Positions 34,907 through 45,483 of a DNA stretch of 64,000 nt are shown piece by piece. The notes below the pieces were generated by a model. That model was not told the DNA's origin and ran no database searches. It worked only from the letters and a program-made list of their open reading frames with translations. Position numbers and translations under genes: made by a program. The stretch's first letter is position 1, and each line of letters starts with the position of its first letter. This DNA comes from Rhabditoides inermis (Eukaryota > Nematoda > Chromadorea > Rhabditida > Rhabditidae): NCBI GenBank assembly GCA_963966185.1, contig CAWZYM010000027.1, positions 77,501 to 141,500 of the forward strand, given 5' to 3'.

Positions 34907-35408
34907 CTACTCGCCGCACCGCCGCTGCCCCTCTTTTCCCCCGTCCTTCTCTCCTCCCTCCACATCCACTTTGAACACGTTGTAGTGGTGGTTCAGCACC
35001 GGCTCCAGGTGAAGCTGCCAATTGCCTGGAACCAGTCTCTCTTTATCTCTTCCCTCCCTCGATCACCTTTCTCTCTCATTCCTCATTCTCATTCTCTCAC
35101 CTACCCTGCGCATCCAACACTCCATTCCTCGTCTTCTGTTGGTAGAACACCCTGGCTGCTCGCACGTGGACCAGCGCCATCGCACACATCCCACACGGCT
35201 CATCCCTGCAAAGCAGGCTGGGAGGAGAAAGGAGGAGGGGGACGCTCACCTCAAGTACACATCGCATCCGGTGGCGAGGTACGCAGACTCGTCTCGCTCC
35301 CTTCTCGACAGAGACGACACTGCGCGCATCGCAGGGTGGCCTACACATTCTCCCCTCTTCCTTTTCCTCTCTCTCTTCCTCTTCCTCTCTCTCTTCCTCT
35401 TCCCCTCC

Positions 35409-35479
<71 letters not shown>

Positions 35480-36887
35480 CCTCCTCACTCACGCAGCAGC
35501 TTGGCCGTCTCCTGCTCCGCCACAGCCAGCACCTCGTCTCCATTCGCGATCACACACCCACTCTCCCCCGCCAGAGAGAGCAGACGAGAGATGCGGACAG
35601 AGTCAGACTCCTACAAGAGAAGGGATGAGAGAGAGAGAGAGAGAGAGGGGGGGGAGAGGAAGTGTGTGAGTTCGTGAGTGTGAGTGAGTGTGAGTGAGAG
35701 TGAGAGAGAGAGAGAGAAAGAGAGAGTGCTGGCTCACCTTGCACCATCCTCCGTCCAGCAGCTCTTCTGTCTCCTTGCATGGATGGAAGCCGGTTGGCCA
35801 GTGCGCCTTTGCCCACTCGAACTGACGTCTGCAATCAATATCTACAAAAAAAAACCAAACTACAAAACACACCTGGTGAAAGGTTTCCGTGCGGGCACGC
35901 GGGTCTTGCAAAAGTGTTCCGCAGTCACAGCAAGAGAAGAGAGCATCTATAAATGACAACAATATATTAGTCCTGATCCCTAGAGACTAGCCTCGACAAA
36001 ACGCTCCACCGCTGCTCCACACTGCTCCTCCTCCTCCTCTCCTCTCCACGGTGCAACCAGGATTCTATCCCCATTCACCCGTTTCAAATGCGTAAAATGA
36101 TCGGGAATCTCTGAAAATCATATCGTCCTCCCACCATTATGTTCTCTTTTCCCTCCGTAATCCACCAACTTTCCATATGTGATGATGTGTTGCATAAACA
36201 CTGTTTCGCGCTGCGCATACTGCCTTATCGCTAAGTAAACACACAGTTATTATACTGCAGTCTATAACGAGGCGCAGTTGCATTGTCCTTTCGCCTTTGA
36301 CTACACTTACTTTCTTTCACTACACATCCCTCGCAGACCTAATATGGTGATATGTAGGCGTTTTGGCCTCTTCACTCATATCATAATACACGCGTCATTG
36401 CGCGTCTCCCATTTCAAACCCTCCTCCATCTATCGAGTACACCTAGGCAAACACTATGCCACACAAAAAGGCCTCATTTATGCGCGGTCATTCAGGCTGA
36501 ATCACTATCCTTTCATTCCTTTTAACCCCCTCCCTCTCTACATTTCTCTCTCCTCTCTCCTCTCTCTCTCTCTCTCTCTCCTCCTCACCTGGCAGCAGCT
36601 TGATCATCTTTCCAATGTTTCTCTTGTCGTCTACTCTGACAGCGTGGAATTCCGCGAGGGGCACTTCGGGCGACTCGGTCGCCGCATCCAGAATAGGCCG
36701 GATGCGCACGCTAAATGCCCCAATCGCTCATGGCTCATGACGCAACACGATCCAAGACCCTTCACAACGAGCCTCTGTGACACTCGCTCACCCACCTCTT
36801 GTGCCCTTCTCCCTCCTCTGTCCTGGCAGCCTTGGCAGCACTCCCGCCCTCTCCCGCCTCTCCCAACTCGTGGCCTCGCTTACTCAT
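34907..36887 (-). CDS. adat-3: ADAT3, tRNA adenosine-34 deaminase partner subunit
   Basis: Non-catalytic partner in the ADAT2/ADAT3 heterodimer that converts A34 to inosine in tRNAs with ANN anticodons. Exons (minus): 36796-36887, 36589-36710, 35992-36110, 35873-35946, 35738-35828, 35493-35610, 35250-35340, 35105-35205, 34907-35025; 308 aa, phases consistent. The N-terminal part matches the family (PLAEFHAVRVDDKRNIGK, HLKRVNGDRILVAP, RRQFEWAKAHWPTGFHP). The deaminase half has YLATGCDVYLRDEPCGMCAM with the PCxxC cysteines (C240, C243), ALVHVRAARVFY and PVLNHHYNVFKV. The segment equivalent to HPxxHAV reads HPAMRAV: Val replaces the catalytic Glu as usual for ADAT3, but the zinc-ligand His is Arg211. 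The intron after 35992 uses a GC donor (GAG|GCTAGT). AASDH starts 150 bp downstream on the same strand. Confidence 0.93.
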
Positions 36888-38192
36888 CGTCATCTGCAAC
36901 CTTCCATCTCTCCCATCCACTTCCACCATATGACAACTTCAATATCCCCCCACTTGACAGAGCATATATCCCAATATCCTCTCCTCTCAATATGCATAGG
37001 CCTCCAATTTCACTAATAGCCCATGCGCGCGGGCACCAACCGCGCAAAAATAGAAATGGAGAAAAATTCGAGAGCAGACGCAATATGTGATAGAGGCTAT
37101 CGAAATTGGATCACCTCAACGTCATTAGCCCGCCTCTCGTTCGCCCTCGTCTCTCCCCGTTCACTCACTGCCTCAAGTCTCCACACTCCCCCATTGATAA
37201 ATAGCCCAAATCATTCACACAATCCGAACGCGAGGCTTTTTCTCGCCCCCTCTCCCTTCCTTCGCCACACTGCAATGATCGCCCATTCACAGGAGCAAGG
37301 TGGCCACCACACACTATTTCTGAACATGTATATTTACTATAATCGAGTTCATCTCTAACCTTCGCCCATTGCAGATCAGTCTCTCGAGGAAGAGTGGCTG
37401 GACATGTACTATGGACTGCTGTTCGAGCCTAAGATAGACTGGCGTAAGAGAGTACCGGATCTGATAGGACGGAGAGCGATGAAAAGACCACTCAAATCTC
37501 CAAACTACTTCGAGGTACATACACCAAATCTTACATTTTCCTTTTTTCTATGCAAAAATTATGTGCATAAACTCCACAAAAAGTAACATGATATTTCATA
37601 TATAAAAAAATACATTCCCCTATATTAAATAGCTATAATATTATTCTGGGAGATAGTTTGCCAGATTACGGTAGAAAATCGATCTACCCTCTAGTCGCAT
37701 TCGATCTACCTTTTAGTCGTGAGGAGACCCAAGCGCGCGCTTTCAAACGATAATATCGATCAAAGAAGCCGGCATGTGAATCAAAGAGGCCGCGCGACAC
37801 TCGACCATTTGCTCGCGCTGTCTGACCTCTCTCGCTCGCAACTGAGTTTCGCCAACGGACCCCGGCTGGCAATAACAGAAACTATCCTCCAGGCGAAGAC
37901 TATATTTCCTCTGCGAATCTATCGCATAAAAATGTGTGCGCACGAAGGCATACACAGAGTCAAACCTTTTCACGCATACATAATAACATATCTCCCCTCT
38001 AATAAGCCCTAGAGCAATCATCCTCGCAAAAAATCATACTATATTCGCTATTCAACTCATAAAATGCGTCGCTAAACCTATATTCTGTTATATTTGAAGA
38101 ACCGAAAATCTCATCGTTGCATTGTAATAGCGTCACTGGTTGCACAGTTTCGGACACACCCCTCCGCAACCCATCACATTCTTCTCTCGTCT
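36888..38192. other. Region between ADAT3 and the 7TM receptor gene
   Basis: About 1.3 kb between divergent genes. The first few hundred bases should be the ADAT3 promoter. One exon-like segment occurs on the plus strand at 37375-37514 (see separate entry). The stretch 37600-38100 is AT-rich with two GATCTACC words and has no other coding sign. Confidence 0.4.
37375..37514 (+). other. Possible upstream exon of the 7TM receptor gene
   Basis: Preceded by CCCATTGCAG and followed by GAG|GTACAT, this 140-nt segment is open in one frame: QSLEEEWLDMYYGLLFEPK, then IDWRKRVPDLIGRRAMKRPL and SPNYFE. It ends in phase 0, and an acceptor at about 38150 (GTTGCACAG|TTTCGG) is in frame with the receptor ATG, so the two could be joined. 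No exon further upstream completes it. It may instead be the remnant of a lost gene. Confidence 0.35.
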
Positions 38193-40089
38193 ATGTCCAC
38201 TCCACTCGCCACTCAGATCTGTGAGGACCTGCACGTCAACTCATCCAGCACCGTCCTCCTCCTTCCCTCCTACGACCGCAATGCCTACATCAACTTCTTC
38301 TCCACTCTACCCTGCTTCTTCCCCATATTCTTCATCCTCATCATCATGCACCGATACAAGTTCTCCGAGAGATACAAGGTGGGCTTGTAATAGACTAATT
38401 TGACAATCGCAATTTCAGTTCACAGTGTACTTCATAACTATTGGCTATCTCATCTCGGCGATTCCCACGTTTCTCGAGCACGGATGGTATTTGATGCATT
38501 ATTGGTCGGGTCAGATGGAAGTCAACTTCGTCGTCTGTTCGATATTCAATCGCGTCGGTGGCATATTCGCGACTTTCTCCAACTCATTGCTAGTGGTGAG
38601 TCGCGTATCTGTTTCTCTCGCTACGCACCATGGCCGTGTGGCGCAATGGATAACGCGTCTGCCTACGGAGCAGAAGATTGCAGGTTCGATCCCTGCCATG
38701 GTCGTATCTTTTGCTGAATTCTACACAATTGAAACACAACAAATGACACATAATTGAGACGAAAATTATTTCAGATAGTTGCGATCGATCGTTTTTGGGG
38801 AGTTTACCTGGAGACTGCACTCAGTAAACGAGTACTATTCATCCTATCCGTCGTATTTATCTCTCCCGTGGTGGGTTCACGGTTCTATTTTCGGCAAATA
38901 CGCACAATCAATTGCAACTGTTACACGAACCAGAGAAGAACATTATGATATAATGACAACAAATCCGTTCCAATAAGGCTCAGGTGGTCTGAAACTGAAC
39001 ACCACGAACAAACGTGTTTCATATCGCAAATCAATTCCCCAAATAGTCATTTCAGCTGTATCCGCTCTATGTGACATTCACCCGTCGATGTGTGCAACAG
39101 ATGGACATGTGTGGTCCGACTTGGGGAACGGGGATACCGGCACTCGGAGAGGTATTGCACATGCCCCCCACAACCCCTCTCATACTCTCTGCAGCTCCTT
39201 TTCGTCACACAATGGATCTTCTCGATGGTGGCGCTGTGTCTCAACATTTTCATCCTCATCTATTACTACCGCAGAAAGAGAGCCAACAAGATCATCGGTA
39301 AGGAAAGGCGTCAGATCAACAAAATGATGTTATGAAGACAGTGTAACACAACCCAGTCAAGTATCGGGAAAAGTGCACGACACAACAAAATGTCTGGGGA
39401 CTTATTTTGATCTTTAAATATCGCTATCGCTACCCTTTACCGAAACACTCGCGAACATGAACATCGTGGCACTTGCAGGAGTGACTCGTATGTCGTCTCG
39501 AACGGCGCGTGACGAGTGGCGGCTGTGTCTCTCGCTCACCGTCCAGTCACTCATTCCCATACTCACCACCATGCCCGTATTCATCGCCATGGTGCTCGTG
39601 TACGAGAGTGAGTTGCTCGACGACTATGGGTCTGAGAAGAACTGGTATGTGTGTATGCAGGAGTGCCGATGCCTCGTTTATACTTCGACGTGGCCAACTC
39701 GCTCGGCTACCTGTCCAAGACGTTCGTGCCCCTCACCTACGTCCTATTCGTGCCGCAGTTCCGAGAGGCCGCCGCACGCATGCTCGGACTATACTGCGAG
39801 GTGAACTCACAACGCTACTCGATCACTCACTCAATAAAAGTGAGTGATCACACATGTCCCGGCACTCACCCACTAAGCGCATGACTCACACCAGATCCCA
39901 ACCAATCAAACTACACGTGTGCTGCTTGATTCCAGACGTCATAGAAAAAAAATCGATCACTCACCCAGTGTCTGTATTCAGCCGGGGGATCCGTCGACAG
40001 CCTCGACGTACGCACTTGAGTCGAGCCGGAAGCAGACAGTCGTCGTGCTGACCGAGAAGCCACGCTGCGTCAAGCAGACAGGATTCTAG
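38193..40089 (+). CDS. Seven-transmembrane receptor, nematode chemoreceptor-like
   Basis: Predicted G-protein-coupled receptor. Exons: 38193-38378, 38419-38595, 38775-38870, 39056-39151, 39195-39297, 39479-39607, 39661-39800, 39982-40089; 344 aa, phases agree. Hydrophobic helices in order: TM1 FFSTLPCFFPIFFILIIM; TM2 FTVYFITIGYLISAIPTF; TM3 around GGIFATFSNSLLVIVAIDRF, whose end AIDRF is the E/DRY-type motif; TM4 RVLFILSVVFISPV; TM5 LLFVTQWIFSMVALCLNIF; TM6 SLIPILTTMPVFIAMVLV; TM7 LGYLSKTFVPLTYVLFVPQF. An N-glycosylation sequon (NSSS) lies in the N-terminal segment. The intracellular loop after TM5 is basic (YYYRRKRANK), and the tail contains EKPRCVKQTGF. The subfamily is not clear by eye. 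The donor of exon 3 (CCCGTG|GTGGGT) was chosen by phase; an alternative would lengthen TM4. An intron holds a tRNA gene on the same strand. Confidence 0.82.
38632..38704 (+). tRNA. tRNA-Arg-ACG: tRNA-Arg (anticodon ACG)
   Basis: A 73-nt cloverleaf can be drawn. The acceptor stem GGCCGTG pairs with CATGGTC (two G-U pairs), with discriminator G. The D arm is TGGCGCAATGGATAACGC (A box). The anticodon stem is TCTGC/GCAGA (38658-38662 and 38670-38674) around the loop CTACGGA, anticodon ACG at 38665-38667. The T arm is GCAGG-TTCGATC-CCTGC (B box), and TATCTTTT follows as Pol III terminator. No intron. Genomic A34 means it needs the ADAT2/ADAT3 deaminase to read CGU, CGC and CGA; the ADAT3 gene is less than 2 kb away. 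The tRNA lies inside intron 2 of the 7TM receptor, on the same strand. Confidence 0.95.
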
Positions 40090-40317
40090 AATGCACGACT
40101 ATCAATACCCACCAACTCACCGGTATATCTGTACATTCCTGTAAATACCACTATAAACCATTCACCCCAAGGTATTGCACAATGACACAAACATTTTCAT
40201 ATCATTCATACAACAACAGTCGGAAATGAATAATTTATATCGACACAGTGTTATGCATTTTTACACGGGACAGTAGACTCCAAGTGAGAGGAAGCTAAAG
40301 CGAAGGCGGGAGCGGGA

Positions 40318-42040
40318 CTATTTGCCGAGTGTGGAGACACGCGACTCGAGCGACTGGATGCGCTTCACCAGAGCAGCCACCTTCAACATGGCCATCACTC
40401 CCCTCTCTCTCTCCCTCTCTCTATCCCTCTCTTTCTTTCTCTCACTATCTCTCTCTCTCTCTCTCTCTCCGTGCCCACCTCATCCCTGGCCTTGCTCTGC
40501 AGCTCGCATATGGCGATCGAGTCGGCGGCGATCGCCTTCTCCACCTGCTCCCGAATCCCCGCCAGCTGAGACACGCGCTCAGTCACCTGCGACGCTGCAA
40601 CACACATTGATTACAAAAAAGTATAAATAAATAAATTCCGTTAAAATAGTTCATACAATATGAAATAGTCGAAATACACATGACAATACAATGTAAATGA
40701 AAAGAGAAGTAAACAACAAGGCACCCTGTTCGTGGAGTCTGTGGAGTGCGTGTAGCTTCTTGACGTTGGCGGGCAGCTGCTGGCACGCCGAGTCCCACTT
40801 GAGCATTAACGAGTACAGCTCGTCCACCTACAAACGCCATACATCATCAACGAGCAGACGACAAGTCATGCACCAAATAGTTGTCTACCTTGTTCTCTAG
40901 CTGTGCATCTGGTTGGGCGGCCCTCTTCTCCTCGGTCTGCTCCAGCTTGGCCAGCACCGCAGTCAGCCGCGACTCAGCGCCCTCCACGTACGCAGGATTC
41001 AACGCCTCCGTCCTACACACACACTCACATACCATAAACAGAGAACACTCCCACAAAACGGCTTCGAAGAAGGGAGATAACATGTGAACGGAGCATACCT
41101 GAACTTGATGTCTTCTATAGCGTCGGCGAGTGGCTGCGCGTCGCTGCGCCCGCCCACCGCCGCCTCCACGCGACGCAGACGGTGCTCCAGAGAAGAGATC
41201 TATATGAACTCATCACAAAGCCTGTTTACCAACACAAATACAACATATGAGTCATACTCACAGCGGGGTCGGTGGCGGCGAGTGGTTTTGCGGGGGCGGA
41301 GGAGGCGGGGGCGGCCGGGACGCCGCTCGTCTTCGCCACGCGGATCGCCTTCAGCTCGTCCAGCATCTCACTGACTGCGTTCTCCGAGAGAAGGCCAGAG
41401 TCGCCCGTCTCTCCTGACTGAACGGAAATGTGTAAAGATATAGACAACAACCGAACGAAAGCATCGAACCAATTGAAAGGGAGCAAACCTTGACGAGTTC
41501 GGCAAGTTCGGCTAGCTCGTATGTGAGGCGGTTGAACTTCTGCTCCGCGTTCTCCGCCTCGTCGTACTGCGAACCCACAATCTGTAAAAAAAAGATGTCT
41601 TAGAAATCCAAACTACACATTTTTAAACTGAAATGAATCATAAAAGAAACTCACTTCGAGAACGTACTTGCCGCTGCCGTACGCGTTCTGGCGCTTTTTC
41701 GCAATCGAGTCAGAGAAGTCTAGAACATAAAAATGTACAAGCTTAATTAAATGAAAACAATCGAGGTTATGTAATAACAACATGTGTCTGTCTCACCGAC
41801 GTCGTCGGCGTTGACAATGCGGCCCTTGAAGCGCTTCTGTGCCGCCTCGAAGTCAATGTGCATCTACAACAACTCAGTACATAATAAAGTATTACATTAT
41901 GTGCATTGTGATGGAAACTGTTTACAAACCATTTGAACATTCTCGGGGTCTTGCGTGGCCTCGCGCGCAAATTTGGCGTTCTGATCAACTTCCGGGAGGT
42001 CCTCGCTCTCATAGACGTCCTCCTTTCTAGCACCCGACAT
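40318..42040 (-). CDS. dnc-2: Dynamitin, dynactin p50 subunit
   Basis: Shoulder subunit of dynactin, the cofactor of cytoplasmic dynein. Exons (minus): 41930-42040, 41797-41863, 41655-41719, 41489-41581, 41262-41417, 41099-41199, 40889-41012, 40725-40827, 40479-40594, 40318-40380; 332 aa, the size I recall for C. elegans DNC-2. The N-terminal extended segment is typical ([17 protein letters not shown], then [12 protein letters not shown]), as is the Lys/Tyr turn [13 protein letters not shown]. The remainder is a series of coiled coils: [77 protein letters not shown], and the end [15 protein letters not shown]. The last acceptor is ambiguous because the intron is (GA)n on the coding strand; AAG|GTG was used, and a slightly longer exon (GVMAMLK) also fits. 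Confidence 0.95.
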
Positions 42041-42876
42041 TCTGAATGAAAAATGTTACAATACATTTAAATATGATCTGAAAATTGTTAAAATATTAGA
42101 AAACACATAAATCTGTGATGAAACGCGACGCTTTGAGCCGAAAGCAAACAGTAAAATATTTATTATTTCTGTGCTTCACGACAGAGTTTAGAATTAACGC
42201 GCTCTAAACATTATTGGCGGCAGTTCAAATAACAGTGTTATTGCGAAACATCTTTTGCGTGGGCGTGCAGCTGTTGCTATTGCGAAATACTGAGTATATA
42301 AACCGGTGGTCAATTAGTTCACTTCAGTTGTTTCATCTGCACTTCGATAGTTGTACGACTGTCGTACAATCCCAATAATTAAATACAAACAAGCTAAGTT
42401 TTTTTTTAAAAGTTTATAGTAATTATTATCAAAATACTACTATAATAGTGTGAATGCAACATGTTTACAAAACAATCTAGACATACTTGTATTCGTTCTA
42501 CAGTTTAGTATGCGCACTATAAATGTGTTTATTGAACTAAATATATCACTTCTTTCTTGGTTGATAGAGATACAACCGCAGTTGCAACCGCATTGATCAC
42601 AATTTGAATATCTGGATGTTTACGAGTGTTTGTCATGTGACACCCGCATCCATGACCCTGATGCCAGCTGCATTTTGCAATCGCGGCTGGCTGGTAAGGG
42701 CGGTCCTTTGTCCTCGTATCTCTTTCCAGCATTCCTCTGTTTTCACTGCTATGCCGTATCCAAATTTCCGTGTTATCGAATACGTAATCATATCAAAAGG
42801 CGACTTTCCGCATAATCATAATATTGCATCATAACAAATTTCAGGTTTCATTCTCCAACTGTATTTTGCGGCGAAA
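42041..42876. promoter_or_regulatory. Intergenic region between divergent dnc-2 and Smr genes
   Basis: About 835 bp. On the plus strand GTATATAAACC (near 42293-42303) is a good TATA box, and TTCAGTTG about 25-30 bp downstream resembles an initiator, so transcription of a non-coding first exon of the upstream Smr gene is likely to start near 42330. A TTTCAG acceptor at about 42838-42843, just before the Smr start codon, could join it, or could be a trans-splice site. Confidence 0.5.
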
Positions 42877-43321
42877 ATGGCAGGCCTTCTACGAATGTAT
42901 GAAGAGAATTCTTACACCCAAGTGGGACGAGGAAGAACTATTAGAGTGAGTTGATTGTTGCTCATTGTTTCAATATATCATACATGATACTTCTTTAGAC
43001 GATATGAAAAAGAATAATATGGACGAGAAGATAAGGTGATGAACGAATGAGCATGGCTTACTATTAGTTAAAACGTCTATCAGATTTAAAAAAAAGTTTG
43101 TTACAGCGTGTACTCGATGCGCCTCCTCTTCTTCTTTCTCTGGAAGAAGCTCTGGAAAGGGCGTTCGCGAGATCTGTCAGGAGAGTGGGCGATGGATGGA
43201 GAGAGCGAGACAGGAGTATGCGAGGGACACGAACAGAAACACACACCCGGACACGGATGCGGACATTTTGAAAATGTGGGTATGGAGTGAATGGGCAATG
43301 GGAGAAGAGAAAGTTATACAG

Positions 43322-43372
<51 letters not shown>

Positions 43373-43751
43373 GTGAGAGAGAGGCTGAATCATCTTTTCA
43401 GGGTCGCAACCTAGTCGTCAAGGCGAAGGCGCTGCTCAAGGAGGCTCAGAATATTTTGATCGATGACAATCGGTATGTTCCAAATCCTCTATAAACCTAA
43501 GTAATCGATACTGTTTCAGACGCTCTCCTTATTTGGACCTCCACTATCTGGGTAGGAAGGACGGTCTTGCTATTCTGAGGGAGCGTCTGGACCATCTGGG
43601 TCGCGGCTCGAGTCTCCGCGTAGTAACTGGAAAAGGCAATCGCTCGCCCCTAGGAGAGCCGGTTCTCAAACACGTAGTAGAGTCTTTCCTTAGGCGGGCT
43701 GGACATAGGTTCAAGTGGAACAACGACGGAGAAGTCCTCATTTTTACCTGA
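42877..43751 (+). CDS. Smr-domain protein, tandem copy 1 (possible frame slip)
   Basis: Small MutS-related (Smr) domain protein; such domains often act as nucleases or RNA/DNA-binding modules (N4BP2-like). Exons: 42877-42945, 43097-43279, 43402-43472, 43520-43751; 184 aa if the second exon uses the AAAAG|TTTG acceptor. The Smr domain holds LDLHYLGRKDGLAILRERL, then the LRVVTGKGNRSPLG loop and the end FKWNNDGEVLIF. It is paralogous to the next gene over its whole length, with the same exon plan. Problem: with the stronger, homologous acceptor (TTTGTTACAG|CGTGTACTCG) exon 2 starts RVLDAPP, like RVFDSPS in copy 2, but then runs into a stop. The conserved part (EICQESGRWMERARQEYAR) lies in another frame. 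So either the acceptor has moved 10 nt upstream or the exon has an indel. Confidence 0.75.
43321..43382. repeat. (GA)n tract in intron 2 of Smr copy 1
   Basis: About 24 GA units followed by GTGAGTGAGAGAGAGG. Intron 2 of copy 2 has a matching but interrupted tract (about 45451-45528), so the repeat probably predates the gene duplication. Confidence 0.9.
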
Positions 43752-44456
43752 TGTTTTCTTGAATCAAAATAGTTTTTTATCACTTTGATATCCCATCATT
43801 GTACTTTCGGAGCAAGTGCGAGACCATAAATTTTGTACTCACAGTTGTTGTTTTGCGTCTTCTCCGACTGGTTAGACTTTCGGGTACAAATGCACTGAGA
43901 AAACTATCTCTCTCTCACTCCCATCACTCGCTCTCACTCTCACTCTGTCTATCTCTTTCTCTCAACCCCTCTCTGCACCCTGGGGAAGGGCATTCTGCCA
44001 AGACATTCTAAGCGCCCCTCTCATTTTAGTACTCTTTGCCCATCTTTGCCGGCTTCGCTCCTTGTCGTCATAGAACAAGTTTCACGCGCCCATGTTTGTG
44101 TACATCTTGCTATGCTATCTTGTGGAGGGGCAGGTTATCGACTTGCCAGCTGTTCTTGTTGCGATTGCGAAATGTCCTCCCTAAAAAGGCGCTGCCCAGC
44201 AGTCTGACGCATGCAAACGGGTGCGGTGCGCGCTCATTCCCCCTCCTCTCACTCCTCTTTTCCTCTCGTCTGTTTTCCGTCGTCTCATTTATCCCGCGAG
44301 ACAAGACTTATTCAATTATTGTCGATTCTCTCCTTCCCGCGCACAACATACCTTACGCTCGTCCTTACGTTGTCTAACGATTAAGTGTTTTGTATAATAT
44401 TTTAAATTTTAATTTTTTTTTAGTTCATTGCTTGCTCTCTTTCCCGTACCGTTACT
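43752..44456 (+). other. Gap between the two Smr genes
   Basis: About 705 bp, including the 3'UTR of copy 1 and the promoter of copy 2. Pyrimidine-rich from 43900; no gene recognised. Confidence 0.4.
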
Positions 44457-45448
44457 ATGCCCGACTACGGAGATCCCAACATAACTTTCACGCAAGTCGG
44501 CCCAGGAAAAACGATCCGGGTATGTTAGTTAGTTAAAAATTGCTCTACAATACTTATCGTAAAAGTCGATTTTGATGATGTCATATCCGTCGCATGATTT
44601 TATCCATGTCGGAGTCGGAGAAACGACAAGAGCTACGCTCAATCGCCTATATATGCAAATGTACTTGATGCCGATCCCATCAGCGATACCACTTCATCTC
44701 ACACCACACGGAAACAATACCGTTTTCTGACATCTCTCGTAATCTCTCGTAATCCTTTTGAAAGCGAATGAGCTCGAGCTGCTTAAAGGCACAGTGGCGA
44801 CTTAATTCTGTCACGACCTGCCACAACACCTCATTTTCACACGAACAAAACATTTGGCAGTGACACGAATCGAACCCGCGAAGATCAGGGTCACAACGCA
44901 GCGCACATGCACTGAGCCATGAAGCAAATGACAGTCCGCTGTTCATTTGCGGTTATGTCTCCGACCCAAATTTTTGCAGTGAAGTGTTGGCGGGAAATTC
45001 AAATTTTGAGCTGCATTCTTGGCAGTTGCAGAATCGAAAATAACGCAGAATCGTCGTTCTTTCGCAAAAACTGCAAATGCGTTAGGTTAATATGATTTTT
45101 CATAATACTCCGAGTCGGAAATAAGTCGCCACTGTTCCTTTAAAGATAAAGCGCCATTGAGATCATGTTTTATCAAATTCGGCAGTTCAAGGATCCAGTT
45201 CTGTAAATTGAAACTGTGTGTTGAACAATTGAATACTTAGTTTTAGCGTGTGTTCGACTCTCCGTCCGCGCATCGTCGTCCCCTTTCAATGGCAGACACA
45301 CAGAAGGAGGCATTCGCAATGTGTGAGGAGAGCGACCAGACAATGGAACGAGCCAGAAGGGAGTATGCGAGGGCAAAGGAGCAGACACACTCGCCCGGAG
45401 GGGGGTGCTACCATGCGGACAAGGTGAGTGGAGGGGGGGGGGGAGGTG

Positions 45449-45483
<35 letters not shown>

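Noticed and set aside
36278..37090. Plus-strand ORF of 270 aa opposite the first ADAT3 exons
   Set aside because: Low-complexity, includes a CT tract, and overlaps conserved ADAT3 coding sequence in the other orientation.
44847..44925. A second tRNA gene on the minus strand
   Set aside because: A- and B-box-like words are present, but acceptor and T stems do not pair and the anticodon arm is poor. It lies inside the MITE, so it is treated as a tRNA-derived relic.
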